Shown: positions 9,954 through 19,768, counted from the first letter of the stretch. The stretch is DNA of 48,579 nt from Curtobacterium sp. MMLR14_010 (GCF_001865015.1 NZ_MJGV01000018.1:63170-111748); one strand, 5' to 3'. Translations and numbers: made by a program. The notes: generated by a model from the letters alone, not told the origin.

Positions 9954-11954
9954 GTGGCCACCGCAGACCGACCCCGGCGTCCGAAGATCGGGCGCATCCC
10001 GATCACCGAACTCACCCCGAGGACGCCCAACGGCTTCCCCGGCAAGGCCTTCGACGGCGAGGTGATCACGTTCGGCGCGACCGTCTTCCGGGAGGGCCAC
10101 GGCGTGATCGGCGCCGACGTCGTCCTCGAACGACCCGACGGCGGGACGAGGACCGTCCCGTTGCGGCTCGCCGCTGCCGGCACCGACCGCTACGAGGCCT
10201 CCGTTCAGGTCGACCACGTCGGCGTCTGGACCTGGCACGTCGAGGCCTACTCCGACGACTGGGCCTCCTGGCTCCACGGTGCCCGGCTGAAGATCGCCGC
10301 CGGTGTCGACACCGAGGCCACGCTGCTCGACGGCGCCGTGCTGCTCGACCGCCTGGCGGAGGAGACCGACTCCCCCGCCGCGACCCGCGCCGCCGCCCGC
10401 ATGCGCGACGAGGAGCTCGACCCCGCCGACCGCCTCGCCGCGGCCGACGACCCGCGGATCCTCTCCGAGGTCGAGGAGTCGCCCGTCACCTCGCTCCGCA
10501 CCCACTCGCCCGTGCAGCTGCTCGACGTCGAGCGCACCCGCGCCGGTGTCGGGGCCTGGTACGAGTTCTTCCCCCGCAGCGAAGGCGCCAAGCGCAACGC
10601 CGACGGATCCTGGAAGAGCGGCGACTTCCGCACCGCCGCCCGCCGTCTGCCCGCCGTCGCCCGCATGGGCTTCGACGTCATCTACCTCCCGCCGATCCAC
10701 CCGATCGGTGTCACCGCACGCAAGGGCCCGAACAACACGCTCGACGCCGGTCCGGACGACCCCGGCAGCCCCTGGGCGATCGGTTCGGCCGAGGGCGGCC
10801 ACGACGCCATCCACCCGGACCTCGGCACCGAGGACGACTTCCGCGACTTCGTCGAGACGGCGAAGAACACGGGGATGGAGGTGGCGCTCGACTTCGCGCT
10901 GCAGTGCTCCCCCGACCACCCGTGGGTCACGGAGCACCCGGAGTGGTTCACCACCCGCGCCGACGGCTCCATCGCGACCGCGGAGAACCCGCCGAAGCGG
11001 TACCAGGACATCTACCCGATCCAGTTCGACTCCGACCCCGAGGGCCTGGTCGTCGAGGTCGAGCGGGTGTTGCGGCACTGGATCGCGTTCGGCATCCGGA
11101 TCTTCCGCGTCGACAACCCGCACACCAAGCCGCTCTGGTTCTGGGAGCGCGTCATCCGCGAGATCCGCGACGAGCACCCGGACACGGTGTTCCTCGCCGA
11201 GGCCTTCACCCGCCCGGCGATGATGCGGGCCCTGGCCGAGGCCGGCTTCCAGCAGTCGTACTCGTACTTCACGTGGCGCAACACGAAGGACGAGATCGCG
11301 GACTACTTCGACGAGCTCTCCCACGAGACCTCGGACTACCTCCGCCCGAACCTGTTCGTGAACACGCCGGACATCCTCACCGAGTTCCTGCAGTTCGGCG
11401 GCCGCGCCGGGTACAAGATCCGCGCGGCCCTCGCCGCGACGGGCGCGCCGACGTGGGGCATGTACGCCGGCTACGAGCTCTTCGAGGACGTCGCACGCCC
11501 GGGCTCCGAGGAGAACATCGACAACGAGAAGTACGAGTACAAGCCGCGCGACTTCGCCCTCGCCGAGGCCGAGGGCGCGAGCCTGGCGCCGTACGTCACG
11601 ATGCTGAACCGCTTCCGGCAGGCGCACCCCGCGCTCCGCCAGCTCCGGAACCTGCACGTGCACGACAGCGAGGACGACGCCATCGTCGTGTACTCCAAGC
11701 ACCTCCCCGGGCAGTTCATCCGCTCGGGCCGCGCCGACACCGTGATCGTCGTCGCGAACGTCGACCCCCACTCCGCCCGTGAGACCACGGTGCACCTCGA
11801 CCTCGCCGCACTCGGACTCGACCCCGAGCAGTCGTTCGACGTCCGTGACGTCGTCACGGGCGCGCGCTGGGTCTGGGGATCGTCGAACTACGTCCGCCTG
11901 GACGCATTCCAGGAGCCCGTGCACCTGCTCGTCGTGGAAGGACCCCACCGATGA
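9954..11954 (+). CDS. glgE: Alpha-1,4-glucan:maltose-1-phosphate maltosyltransferase GlgE
   Basis: GlgE (GH13_3) extends linear alpha-1,4-glucans with maltose-1-phosphate, and GlgB then branches the product. The 666-residue protein starts [10 protein letters not shown]...[10 protein letters not shown], typical of the family. It has the N-terminal domain to about 190, then the barrel with [13 protein letters not shown] (240-252), the nucleophile D387 in [10 protein letters not shown] and the acid/base E416 in [10 protein letters not shown]. Its stop overlaps the glgB start as ATGA. In mycobacteria maltose-1-phosphate comes from TreS plus Pep2 or from GlgM; none of these is in this window, so the donor must be made from genes elsewhere. 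Confidence 0.96.
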   Translation: MATADRPRRPKIGRIPITELTPRTPNGFPGKAFDGEVITFGATVFREGHGVIGADVVLERPDGGTRTVPLRLAAAGTDRYEASVQVDHVGVWTWHVEAYSDDWASWLHGARLKIAAGVDTEATLLDGAVLLDRLAEETDSPAATRAAARMRDEELDPADRLAAADDPRILSEVEESPVTSLRTHSPVQLLDVERTRAGVGAWYEFFPRSEGAKRNADGSWKSGDFRTAARRLPAVARMGFDVIYLPPIHPIGVTARKGPNNTLDAGPDDPGSPWAIGSAEGGHDAIHPDLGTEDDFRDFVETAKNTGMEVALDFALQCSPDHPWVTEHPEWFTTRADGSIATAENPPKRYQDIYPIQFDSDPEGLVVEVERVLRHWIAFGIRIFRVDNPHTKPLWFWERVIREIRDEHPDTVFLAEAFTRPAMMRALAEAGFQQSYSYFTWRNTKDEIADYFDELSHETSDYLRPNLFVNTPDILTEFLQFGGRAGYKIRAALAATGAPTWGMYAGYELFEDVARPGSEENIDNEKYEYKPRDFALAEAEGASLAPYVTMLNRFRQAHPALRQLRNLHVHDSEDDAIVVYSKHLPGQFIRSGRADTVIVVANVDPHSARETTVHLDLAALGLDPEQSFDVRDVVTGARWVWGSSNYVRLDAFQEPVHLLVVEGPHR

Positions 11955-14611
11955 CCGACCCCCACAACCCCGAGCGGATCGAACCCCGCGACCGCGGCCA
12001 GGGGCCGAGCGTCCCGCCGGTCCAGCCGCCGCCCCCGCCCGCGCGCTCACAGCACCCGGCGAAGCACGTCGACCCCGCGGCGGACCCCGCTGACGACCTC
12101 GACCCGGTCGACGCAGCGGACGCCGCTGGCCTGAGCGCCGGCGCCCCGGTCCCGAGCCGTCCGGTCCCCGCGCCGCTGCCGTCCCGCGCTCCGCAGGCAG
12201 CGCCGCGCACCGAGCCGCGGACGTCGGCTCCCGGCGAGGACCTCCCCGGTGCTCGTCTGCCGCGCCGCGAGGCCCCCGACCGCGACGTGCCGGAGTCGGC
12301 GACGCTCGCCGGTGGCCTGGACGCCACGCACCCCCGTCACGCCGAGGCCGTCGACACGACCCCGGCCACCACCGCGCAGGACGTGGCCGAGTCGGCTGCG
12401 TCCAGAGAACCCCGTGCGTCTGACGCCACGACGGACACCGCCGCTGCGACCGTCGAGCCGCGGCCCGCTCCACTCGAGGAGTGGCTGCGCCAGCAGGTCG
12501 CCGAGGGCCGGTGGTCCCAGCCGCACGACGTGCTCGGCCCGCACCCGGTCGACGGCGGCACGAGCGTGCGCGTCGTCCGCCACCTCGCCGAGTCCGTCCG
12601 CATCGTCCGACCCGACGGCAACGACATCGAGCTCGCACACGAGGGCGACGGCCTCTGGTCCGGCGCCACGACCGGCGAGCTCGGCCGCTACCGGGTCGAG
12701 TCCGAGTACGTCGAGGACGACACCACCTGGACCAGCGACGACGCCTACCGGTTCCCGCCCACGCTCGGCGAGCTCGACCTGCACCTGTTCGGTGAGGGCC
12801 GCGACGAGCAGCTCTGGAACCACCTCGGCGCCCACGTCACGACCGTCGACGGCGTCGACGGTGTCGCGTTCGCCGTCTGGGCTCCCCGAGCCACCGCTGT
12901 CCGCGTCATCGGCGACTTCGAGGGCTGGGAGGGCCGCACCACCGCGATGCGCCGCCTGAACGACCTCGGCGTCTGGGAGCTGTTCTGGCCGGGAGCCCTC
13001 GACGGGCAGCGGTACAAGTTCCAGATTCTCACCGACGGCGGCTGGGTCGAGCGCGCTGACCCGTTCGCGCGCCGCGCCGAGGTCCCGCCGCTGACGGCGT
13101 CGATCATCACGAGCTCCTCCTACACGTGGTCCGACGGGGACCGCCAGTGGATGGAGGACCGGGCGACCGCCACCACGCACGACCGGCCCATGAGCGTCTA
13201 CGAGGTCCACCTCGGCTCGTGGCGTCCCGGCCTGTCGTACCGCGACGTCGCCGACGAGCTCATCGGGCACGTGCAGCACCTCGGGTTCACCCACATCGAG
13301 TTCCTCCCGCTGTCCGAGCACCCGTTCGGCGGGTCGTGGGGCTACCAGGTCACCGGCTACTACGCCCCGACCTCCCGGTACGGCACCCCTGACGACCTCC
13401 GCTACCTGATCGACCGGCTGCACTCGGCCGGCATCGGCGTGATCATGGACTGGGTCCCCGGGCACTTCCCGAAGGACGAGTGGGCCCTGGCGAAGTTCGA
13501 CGGCCACGCGTTGTTCGAGCACCCGGACCCCCGCCGTGGTGAGCAGCTCGACTGGGGCACCCTGGTGTTCGACTTCGGGCAGCCGCAGGTGAAGAACTTC
13601 CTCGTCGCGAACGCGCTGTACTGGATGGAGGAGTTCCACATCGACGGCCTCCGGGTGGACGCCGTCGCCTCGATCCTCTACCTCGACTACTCCCGCACCG
13701 AGTGGCTGCCGAACATCCACGGCGGACGCGAGAACCTCGAGGCGATCTCGTTCCTGCAGGAGACGAACGCCACCGCGTACAAGCGCTACCCGGGCATCGT
13801 GATGATCGCCGAGGAGAGCACCTCGTGGCCCGGCGTCACGCAGCCCACCAGTGTCGGGGGCCTCGGCTTCGGGCAGAAGTGGAACATGGGCTGGATGCAC
13901 GACTCGCTCGAGTACGTGCAGCGCGACCCGGCGTACCGCTCCTACCACCACGACGAGCTGACCTTCTCGTTCGTGTACGCGTTCAGCGAGCAGTTCACGC
14001 TGCCGATCAGCCATGACGAGGTCGTGCACGGCAAGGGCTCGCTCTACGGCAAGATGCCCGGCGACGAGTGGCAGAAGCTCGCGAACGTGCGCGCCTACCT
14101 CGCGTTCATGTGGTCGCACCCCGGTAAGCAGCTGCTGTTCATGGGCCAGGAGTTCGCCCAGATCGGCGAGTGGTCCGAGGCCCGCGGGCTCGACTGGTGG
14201 CACCTCGACGACCCGGGTCACCGGGGCGTGCAGGACCTCGTCGCCGAGCTCAACAGCGTGTACAAGGACACCCCGGCGCTGTGGACGCACGACAGCACCG
14301 CCGAGGGCTTCGAGTGGCTCGAGGGCGGCGACGCACCCCACGCCACCATCGGGTTCCTGCGGAAGGCCGGCGACGAGCGCCTCGCGGTGTTCGTGAACTT
14401 CTCCGGCGTGCCCGTCGAGCGGCGCTTCGGCCTGCCGACGGCCGGCGAGTGGCACGAGGTCCTCAACACCGACGCGGCCGAGTACGGCGGGTCCGGCGTG
14501 GGGAACCTCGGCGTCGTCACGGCTGAGGACACACCGTGGGCCGGTCGCCCGGCCTCGGCGAACCTCGTGGTTCCCCCGCTCGGTGCGGTCTGGCTGAAGC
14601 TCGCCCCGTAG
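11951..14611 (+). CDS. glgB: 1,4-alpha-glucan branching enzyme GlgB with long disordered N-terminus
   Basis: GlgB creates alpha-1,6 branches in the glucan made by GlgE. The protein has 886 residues, about 150 more than usual. Residues 1-172 are rich in Pro, Ala, Asp and Arg with no recognisable fold. Family similarity begins near [15 protein letters not shown] and PHDVLGPHP (about 173-200), followed by a second beta domain with [18 protein letters not shown]. The barrel holds [12 protein letters not shown], the nucleophile D570 in GLRVDAVAS, the acid/base E621 in MIAEEST and the [12 protein letters not shown] motif. The ATG overlaps the glgE stop. No internal start near residue 170 clearly replaces it, so the extension is probably translated. 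Confidence 0.95.
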   Translation: MTDPHNPERIEPRDRGQGPSVPPVQPPPPPARSQHPAKHVDPAADPADDLDPVDAADAAGLSAGAPVPSRPVPAPLPSRAPQAAPRTEPRTSAPGEDLPGARLPRREAPDRDVPESATLAGGLDATHPRHAEAVDTTPATTAQDVAESAASREPRASDATTDTAAATVEPRPAPLEEWLRQQVAEGRWSQPHDVLGPHPVDGGTSVRVVRHLAESVRIVRPDGNDIELAHEGDGLWSGATTGELGRYRVESEYVEDDTTWTSDDAYRFPPTLGELDLHLFGEGRDEQLWNHLGAHVTTVDGVDGVAFAVWAPRATAVRVIGDFEGWEGRTTAMRRLNDLGVWELFWPGALDGQRYKFQILTDGGWVERADPFARRAEVPPLTASIITSSSYTWSDGDRQWMEDRATATTHDRPMSVYEVHLGSWRPGLSYRDVADELIGHVQHLGFTHIEFLPLSEHPFGGSWGYQVTGYYAPTSRYGTPDDLRYLIDRLHSAGIGVIMDWVPGHFPKDEWALAKFDGHALFEHPDPRRGEQLDWGTLVFDFGQPQVKNFLVANALYWMEEFHIDGLRVDAVASILYLDYSRTEWLPNIHGGRENLEAISFLQETNATAYKRYPGIVMIAEESTSWPGVTQPTSVGGLGFGQKWNMGWMHDSLEYVQRDPAYRSYHHDELTFSFVYAFSEQFTLPISHDEVVHGKGSLYGKMPGDEWQKLANVRAYLAFMWSHPGKQLLFMGQEFAQIGEWSEARGLDWWHLDDPGHRGVQDLVAELNSVYKDTPALWTHDSTAEGFEWLEGGDAPHATIGFLRKAGDERLAVFVNFSGVPVERRFGLPTAGEWHEVLNTDAAEYGGSGVGNLGVVTAEDTPWAGRPASANLVVPPLGAVWLKLAP

Positions 14612-14734
14612 CCCACGGGCGCGACGCGAACGCGCGGAGGAGGTCGGCCACCCCGACCCCCTCCGCGCTTCCGTCTGTGTGGCGCAGTACGCCCTGCAGA
14701 GGTCACGCGCAGCAGGTTGCGTCGCGCGCGGCAC

Positions 14735-14878
14735 GTCGAATCGCGCGTGGCCAGTTCGGACACCCGACCTCCTCCGCGCGATCCGACATCCCATCGCACC
14801 CGTCATGGGTCCAACCGTCCACCACGACGGACGGGAGGCTCGGTGCCGGCTGGCACCGAGCCTCCTGTCCGTCAGTCC
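14735..14878 (+). repeat. Intergenic repeat element, copy A
   Basis: This is related to the segment at 37554-37711 on the other strand. Shared blocks in the same order are GTCGAATCGCGCGTGG (14735-14750), CCATCGCAC (14791-14799), a GGGT, then GGAGGCTCGGTGCC and GCCTCC...GTCCGTCAGTCC ending at 14878. The last blocks form a stable hairpin. Both copies sit at convergent gene ends. Confidence 0.7.
14826..14873 (+). terminator. Strong hairpin, probable glgB terminator
   Basis: Arms 14826-14847 and 14852-14873 pair over 22 bp with one G-T and a 4-base loop (GGCT). The stem contains the GACGGGAGGCTCGG core seen in several other hairpins of this window. It lies 215 nt after glgB and is part of the repeat element. 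Confidence 0.65.
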
Positions 14879-14891
14879 CCGGCGAACAACG

Positions 14892-14959
14892 CGAGACGCC
14901 CCCGGCGACTCGAGACGCCGCCAGATCCGGCGGTGTCTCGAGCGCTCGGGGGCGTCTCG
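14892..14959. terminator. Two-part long hairpin
   Basis: The outer arms CGAGACGCCCCC (14892-14903) and its complement (14948-14959) enclose an inner 14-bp stem, 14909-14922 with 14929-14942, around the loop AGATCC. It can act on either strand between the converging genes. Confidence 0.5.
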
Positions 14960-14965
14960 TGCAGA

Positions 14966-14989
14966 CGGGGGCGTCTCGCGACGCCCCCG
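14966..14989 (-). terminator. Hairpin next to the thioredoxin-TPR stop codon
   Basis: Arms CGGGGGCGT (14966-14974) and ACGCCCCCG (14981-14989) with a 6-nt loop lie 6 nt past the stop codon at 14995. It probably ends the minus-strand transcript. Confidence 0.55.
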
Positions 14990-14994
14990 CGGGG

Positions 14995-16029
14995 TCAGTA
15001 CAGCGCGTTCGCCAGGCGGCGGCGTGCCGCCACGACGCGCGGGTCCTCCGCACCGATCAGCTCGAAGTACTCGACGAGCCGGACGCGGAGTGCCTCACGC
15101 TCGTCGCCGAACACCGTCGGCACCAGGTCGAGCAGGCGCCCGAAGGCGTCCTCGACGTGGCCACCGCTGATGTCGAGGTCGGCCACGGCGAGCTGTGCCT
15201 CGACGTCGTGCGGGCCGGCACCCGCGGCGGCACGGATGTCGTCCGCGGTGTGCCCGGCGAGCCGGTCGAGGAGCGACACCTGGGCCAGTCCCGCGACGGC
15301 CATCTGGTCGTGCGGGTCCTGCAGGATCGCGGTCTTGTACTCCTGGATCGCGGTGGCGTAGTCGCCCTGCTCGATCGCGTCGTACGCGGCCTGGTGGTGC
15401 GGCGGCAGCGGCTCGGGTTCGGGTTCGCCCTGCTCGACGGCCTCGGGTTCGACCCCGGCGCCGTCGACGGTCACGCGTCCCGAGACACCGTTCTGCTCGG
15501 CCGCCTGGAGCACCTGCTCGAAGACGTCGCGGACCTCGGCCTCGGGCAGCGCCCCGACGAACAGCCCCAGCGGGCGTCCGGCGATGACGGCGGCCACGGT
15601 CGGGATCGACTGCGCCTGGAAGGCCTGCACGAGCTGCGGGTTCGTGTCGGCGTCGACCTTGGCGAGCAGCACCCGGCCGTCGTACTCCGCGGTCAGCCGT
15701 TCGAGGATCGGCGAGAGCTGCTTGCACGGCCCGCACCACTCGGCCCAGATGTCCACGATGACGGGGACGATGGTCGAGAGCTGCAGGACGTCCTGGAAGG
15801 TCTCGTCGGTGACGTCGAGGACGAGCGACGGGACGGTCAGGTCACCGGCGCCGGCACCGCCCGGGACGCCGGGCGCACCAGCACCGGGAGCTCCGGCGCC
15901 AGCGGCACCGGGGCCCGCGGCACCGGGACCGGTCGGCTGCTGTCCTGCCGGTCGCTGCGCTCGTTCGACCAGGGATGACAGGTCGACGGCTCCGCGGAGT
16001 CCGGACGGGGTCGGGGGGACGTTCGTCAT
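14995..16029 (-). CDS. Thioredoxin-like protein with C-terminal TPR region (CnoX/YbbN-like)
   Basis: The 344-residue protein joins a thioredoxin fold to helical repeats, as in the YbbN/CnoX chaperedoxins that protect proteins under oxidative stress. A Gly/Ala/Pro-rich low-complexity linker covers about residues 28-63. The thioredoxin domain (about 64-175) has WAEWCGPCKQLSPIL with both active cysteines in WCGPC (98-102) and a cis-proline in SIPTVAAV. A second acidic/Pro linker near 200 leads to a TPR-like region (QAAYDAIEQGDYATAIQEYK onward). There is no signal peptide, so it is cytoplasmic. Its ATG overlaps the stop of the upstream membrane-protein gene as ATGA, so the two are co-expressed. 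A start-proximal GAGG site supports this start. Confidence 0.93.
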   Translation of the reverse strand: MTNVPPTPSGLRGAVDLSSLVERAQRPAGQQPTGPGAAGPGAAGAGAPGAGAPGVPGGAGAGDLTVPSLVLDVTDETFQDVLQLSTIVPVIVDIWAEWCGPCKQLSPILERLTAEYDGRVLLAKVDADTNPQLVQAFQAQSIPTVAAVIAGRPLGLFVGALPEAEVRDVFEQVLQAAEQNGVSGRVTVDGAGVEPEAVEQGEPEPEPLPPHHQAAYDAIEQGDYATAIQEYKTAILQDPHDQMAVAGLAQVSLLDRLAGHTADDIRAAAGAGPHDVEAQLAVADLDISGGHVEDAFGRLLDLVPTVFGDEREALRVRLVEYFELIGAEDPRVVAARRRLANALY

Positions 16030-17762
16030 TGCACCTCACTCGCTGCGATCAGGCCCTGGGTGAACCCGAGCAGGACCATCTTGTCGTCCGACCCGACGGC
16101 CGGCACGGAGAAGAGCAGTTGGACGCCGTAGGTGGCGCTCACGCCCTTCTTGCTGGAGTCGACACCGGACAGGGCCTTCACGGCACCCTCGGTGTTGACG
16201 GACGCCCCGGAAGCCGTGGGCGTGACCTTCTCGATCTCGTCGAGGCTGACCGACACCAGTGCGCCGGCGCCGTTCGTCGCCAGGGCGATGGCGGTGCCCT
16301 CCGGCGACTGGGACGAGTACTCGATCTTGGCGGTGTCGGGCAGGGCCTCGGACTTCTTGTCCTTGTAGTCCTTGCCGATCTTCGGCCGGAGGTCGTCGCC
16401 GTCGCTATGGAAGAGGTCGGCGTACTCGCTCTCTGCGTCCTTCGACAGGACGTCGCCGTAGGCCGTGCCGACTTCGTCCGGGGCGATCGCCAGGAGCGGG
16501 GAGTCCGAGGCGAGCTGCGCGGTGCCGATCGACGCGGGTGCGACGGAGGGCAGGGTGGCGTCGGCCTCGAGCGAGACGTCGTACATCACCTTGTAGTCGT
16601 CGCGGGCCGACTCCTGCACGAGGGTGAGCGCCTGCGGTGCCGTCTTCTGGTCGGAGGGGTCCGAGGTCACGACGAACACTGTGCGCGGCCAGCTGTCGGT
16701 CTGCTGCGGGAGCGCGACCGAGACGTCGGCAGCCGAGATCGTCGGCGGTGCCTGCACGTCCTGGTCGGCGTCGCGGATCGTGTAGTTGGCCTTGCGGAGA
16801 TCGAGCGCGGGCCCGACGAAGCGGGTGGCCGCGAGGTCGGCGTCCTTGTCCGTGTCCGCCTTCGTCGCGACGTCCGCGACGCGCTGGACGACCCGGGTGA
16901 TCTGCTGCCGGGTGGCGGCGGTCGGCTCGGCCTGCTCGGCGGCTCCCGTCGCGGACGCGCTCGGGGTCGGCGTCGCTGCGACACCGCCCTGGGGCCAGTA
17001 CTCGGACGAACACCCGGCGAGCGACAGTGCGCCGAGCAGGACGACCGGCACCGCGACGAGCGACCGACGGCCGCGACGTGACCGCGCGGGGACCTGGGCG
17101 CCGGCGGCAGCGGCGCGGCGCGAGGCCCGGACGCGGGGCGGCCGGGTCCCGCCACTGCGACGACGCGGGCCGCGGGAACGACGCTGGTGCAGGAACGCCC
17201 AGACCAACAGGACGATGCCGCCGATGACGAAGACGCCGCCGGCGGTCATGAGCGGTCCGACGGAGGGGGTGGCGGTGTCACGCGGCCAGGTGACCGAGAC
17301 GTCTGCCGGCGCTGCCGACGAGCCCTCGCCGACGATGAGCACGGAGACGTCGTCGGGCAGACGGACGGTGAACTGCCCGGCCCCGTCGTACTCCTGGTAC
17401 CAGAGGTCGCTGCCCTTCGGGTCCGGCACGGTGGTCTCGCTGCCGGCGGTCCTCGCGACCAGTCGGGACCGGTCGGCGTCGTAACGGAGCGTGCGGTGGC
17501 GGGCGTCACCCACCCAGGCGTCGACGTCGGAGGTCTTGCCGTAGGCCGCGAAGACCTTGCCGGGTCCGGAGACGTTGATCCGCTGGTACCCGGGGTTCGC
17601 GTTGAGCACGGAGCCGGGGATCACGGTCACAGGGGCCTCGGTGGAGGTGGACGTCTGCGCGACGATCGAGGACGGCGGAGCGAAGACCGTCCGCTCGGCG
17701 ACCCCCAGGCCGACGAGCAGCAGCCCGATCACGAAACTGACGATCGCCAGGACGAATCGCAC
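16026..17762 (-). CDS. Large membrane-anchored protein of unknown function with internal lipobox
   Basis: I recognise this only as an uncharacterised actinobacterial membrane protein, possibly the group carrying a DUF8094-type C-terminal domain. The 578-residue protein starts at a GTG with GGAGG upstream. The first helix is at 4-22, an exported beta-rich region follows to about 165, and a second helix spans about 171-191. A strongly basic cytoplasmic stretch (192-234) leads to a third hydrophobic segment ending in the lipobox-like LSLAGC (C251). The remaining 320 residues are a soluble, presumably extracytoplasmic domain with the stretches VALPQQTDSWPRT and FTQGLIAASE. The arrangement resembles a membrane protein joined to a lipoprotein. 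The thioredoxin-TPR gene is coupled downstream. Confidence 0.85.
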   Translation of the reverse strand: MRFVLAIVSFVIGLLLVGLGVAERTVFAPPSSIVAQTSTSTEAPVTVIPGSVLNANPGYQRINVSGPGKVFAAYGKTSDVDAWVGDARHRTLRYDADRSRLVARTAGSETTVPDPKGSDLWYQEYDGAGQFTVRLPDDVSVLIVGEGSSAAPADVSVTWPRDTATPSVGPLMTAGGVFVIGGIVLLVWAFLHQRRSRGPRRRSGGTRPPRVRASRRAAAAGAQVPARSRRGRRSLVAVPVVLLGALSLAGCSSEYWPQGGVAATPTPSASATGAAEQAEPTAATRQQITRVVQRVADVATKADTDKDADLAATRFVGPALDLRKANYTIRDADQDVQAPPTISAADVSVALPQQTDSWPRTVFVVTSDPSDQKTAPQALTLVQESARDDYKVMYDVSLEADATLPSVAPASIGTAQLASDSPLLAIAPDEVGTAYGDVLSKDAESEYADLFHSDGDDLRPKIGKDYKDKKSEALPDTAKIEYSSQSPEGTAIALATNGAGALVSVSLDEIEKVTPTASGASVNTEGAVKALSGVDSSKKGVSATYGVQLLFSVPAVGSDDKMVLLGFTQGLIAASEVQ

Positions 17763-17815
17763 GGAACTCTCTCCCTCCGCGCCGGGGTGGGGGGATCGGC
17801 GCGAATCAACGGCCC

Positions 17816-17821
17816 AGGTTA
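17816..17821 (-). promoter_or_regulatory. Candidate -10 box for the membrane-protein/thioredoxin operon
   Basis: TAACCT reads toward the GTG at 17762 and would give a leader of about 45 nt ending in GGAGGGAGAGAG. The -35 region is poor (TGCGCC at 17-bp spacing). Confidence 0.4.
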
Positions 17822-17891
17822 CGCGAGAACCACTGGGAGGCGCATCCCGTCACCCTGTCCCCAGGCTCAGCCCTGGTCATCGGGGCACCAC

Positions 17892-17897
17892 TACAAT
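17892..17897 (+). promoter_or_regulatory. -10 box for the long coiled-coil gene
   Basis: TACAAT is the best -10 match in this divergent region. It predicts a start near 17904 and a leader of about 44 nt containing the GGGAG ribosome site used by the GTG at 17948. No consensus -35 is present. Confidence 0.55.
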
Positions 17898-17947
17898 CGG
17901 GGCGCGGGCGGCACCGGGCCGCCCGAGTGGACCAGTGGGAGCGACAC

Positions 17948-19762
17948 GTGGCGAACGACGAGGCAGAGTTCGGGACCGAGCTGCGGGGCTACCGCAAGGA
18001 CGAGGTCGACCGGGCGCTGAACGACCTCCGTCGTGGACTCATCAAGTCGAACACCGACCGCGCCGAAGCCGCCAAGGAGATCCGTCTCCTGCAGTCCCGC
18101 GTCTCGGACATGCAGAGCGAGCTCGACGAGGCCGGCACCCCCACCTACAGCGGGCTCGGCACCCGCCTCGAGTCGACCCTCCGCGTCGCCGAGGAACAGT
18201 CCACGCGGCTCATCGCCCAGGCCGACATCGACGCCCAGCGCCTCCGCGCCTCGAGCCGCGCCGAAGCCGACCGCACCGTCCGCGAAGCCCAGGAAGAAGC
18301 CCGCGAGACCCTCGAGGACGCCAGGACCCGGGCCACGAACGAGCTCGCCCGTGCCCGTGCCGAGTCCGGCGACACCGTCGAACGTGCCCGCGCCGAAGCC
18401 GGCATGCTCACGCAGGACGCCCGCAACGAGGCCGCCGCGATGCGTGGAGCCGCCGTCACCGAGGCCGCCGAGACCCGGTCCGTCGCCATCCGCGAGACGA
18501 ACGCCCTCCGCGCCCGCGCCGAGCACGAGGTCGCCGAACTGCGCGAACTCGCCCAGCGCGAGGCCGCCGCCGCCCGGGGCGCCGCCACGGACCTCGACCG
18601 CGAGACCGAGCACCGCCGCAGCGTGTTCGAGGCCGACCAGGCCCGCCGCGTGGAGGACCTCGACCGCGACGAGCGCACCCGCCGGGAGGCCCTCGAGCGC
18701 GAGGTCACCGACGGCCGCGCCGCCTGGGAGCACGAGCACACCGAGCGCCGCCGCGCCTTCGAGCTCGAGCTGGAGACCGGCCGGGCCGACCTGGCGTCCG
18801 AGGTCGAGTCGCGCCGCGCTGAACTCACCGCCGAACTCGCCGACCGCCGCCGGGAGCACGACGAGGACCTCGCCGCCGCCCGCGCCGGTTGGGACCGCGA
18901 GCTCGCCTCGGCCCGCGCAGCGCTGGCGCAGGAAGCCGACGCCGTCCGCGCACAGCTGCAGGTCGACCAGGAGCAGACCGCCGCCGAGAACGACCGCCTG
19001 CTGCAGGAGACCGCCGCCCGCATCGCCCGCGAGACCGAGGAGCACCGCGAGCGCATCGACCGCGAGCGCGCCGAGGCCCTCGCCGTCGCCGAACGTGCCG
19101 CCCAGGACCACGACGCCGAGCTGGCCGCCCGACGCGAGCGCGAGCACGCCGAGGTCGACTCCGAGATCGCCGAACGTCGCAGCGCTGAACTCGGCACGCT
19201 CGAAGCCGAGCGGACCGCGCTCCGACAGGAGATCGACACCGCCCGGGCCGGTCTGGCAAAGGAGCGCGACGAGGTCCTCGCCGAGATCGCCCGCGAGCGC
19301 GACGAGGCCCGCACCACGCTCGAGTCCGAGCTCGCCGCGCGGCGGGACGACGCCGAGCAGGACTACCTGCAGAAGCACCACGAGACCGTCACCGAGACCC
19401 AGCGCTACCTCGACGAGGCGAACCTCCAGCTCGCCGAGGCCACCCGCCGGGCGACCGAGGCCCGCGAGCGTGCCGAGCGACTCCGGCAAGAGGCCAACGA
19501 CCTCGAGCGCACCAGCACCTCCGACGCCGAGGAACACGCCCGCCGGCTCCTGTCCGAGGCGCAGGAACGCGCGCACGCGATCGTCGCCGAGGCCGAGGAA
19601 CGCACCGCCGCCCAGGTCGCCGAGGCCGAGGACCGGCTCGCCGCCATCCGGACCGAGCGCGAAGCGGTCGCCGGCTACCTGGAGAACCTCCGCGGCGTCC
19701 TGACGCACGCCGCCGGCGTCGTCGAGGGCGCACCGACGCGGGTGGACGCGACCGACTCCTGA
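17948..19762 (+). CDS. Long coiled-coil protein with DivIVA-like N-terminus
   Basis: The 604-residue protein is almost entirely predicted coiled coil. The GTG at 17948 is preferred because GGGAG lies 6 nt upstream; a longer frame from a GTG at 17927 has no ribosome site. The N-terminus contains GYRKDEVDRALNDLRRGL, resembling the membrane-binding DivIVA/GpsB head. Heptad-rich sequence then continues to about residue 590, dominated by Glu, Arg and Ala, with a short break at AGTPTYSGLG near 75. Length and composition resemble the Scy/FilP-type cytoskeletal proteins and Wag31/DivIVA relatives that organise polar growth in actinobacteria. It stands alone, ending in a bidirectional terminator. The exact role is inferred. 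Confidence 0.85.
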   Translation: MANDEAEFGTELRGYRKDEVDRALNDLRRGLIKSNTDRAEAAKEIRLLQSRVSDMQSELDEAGTPTYSGLGTRLESTLRVAEEQSTRLIAQADIDAQRLRASSRAEADRTVREAQEEARETLEDARTRATNELARARAESGDTVERARAEAGMLTQDARNEAAAMRGAAVTEAAETRSVAIRETNALRARAEHEVAELRELAQREAAAARGAATDLDRETEHRRSVFEADQARRVEDLDRDERTRREALEREVTDGRAAWEHEHTERRRAFELELETGRADLASEVESRRAELTAELADRRREHDEDLAAARAGWDRELASARAALAQEADAVRAQLQVDQEQTAAENDRLLQETAARIARETEEHRERIDRERAEALAVAERAAQDHDAELAARREREHAEVDSEIAERRSAELGTLEAERTALRQEIDTARAGLAKERDEVLAEIARERDEARTTLESELAARRDDAEQDYLQKHHETVTETQRYLDEANLQLAEATRRATEARERAERLRQEANDLERTSTSDAEEHARRLLSEAQERAHAIVAEAEERTAAQVAEAEDRLAAIRTEREAVAGYLENLRGVLTHAAGVVEGAPTRVDATDS

Positions 19763-19768
19763 GGCGAC

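Larger units (their letters stand above)
14612..14994. other. 383-bp gene-free junction between glgB and the thioredoxin gene
   Basis: The convergent ends of glgB (plus) and the thioredoxin-TPR gene (minus) enclose this stretch. I see no credible gene. It holds a repeated intergenic element (14735-14878), a 22-bp hairpin (14826-14873), a long two-part hairpin (14892-14959) and a short hairpin next to the thioredoxin stop (14966-14989). The 12-mer GGGGGCGTCTCG occurs twice directly and once inverted between 14892 and 14980. Confidence 0.8.

Noticed and set aside
17853..17880. TGTCCCCAG sequence resembling the direct repeats upstream of GH16
   Set aside because: Only the first nine bases agree; the rest diverges, so it is probably chance in GC-rich DNA.
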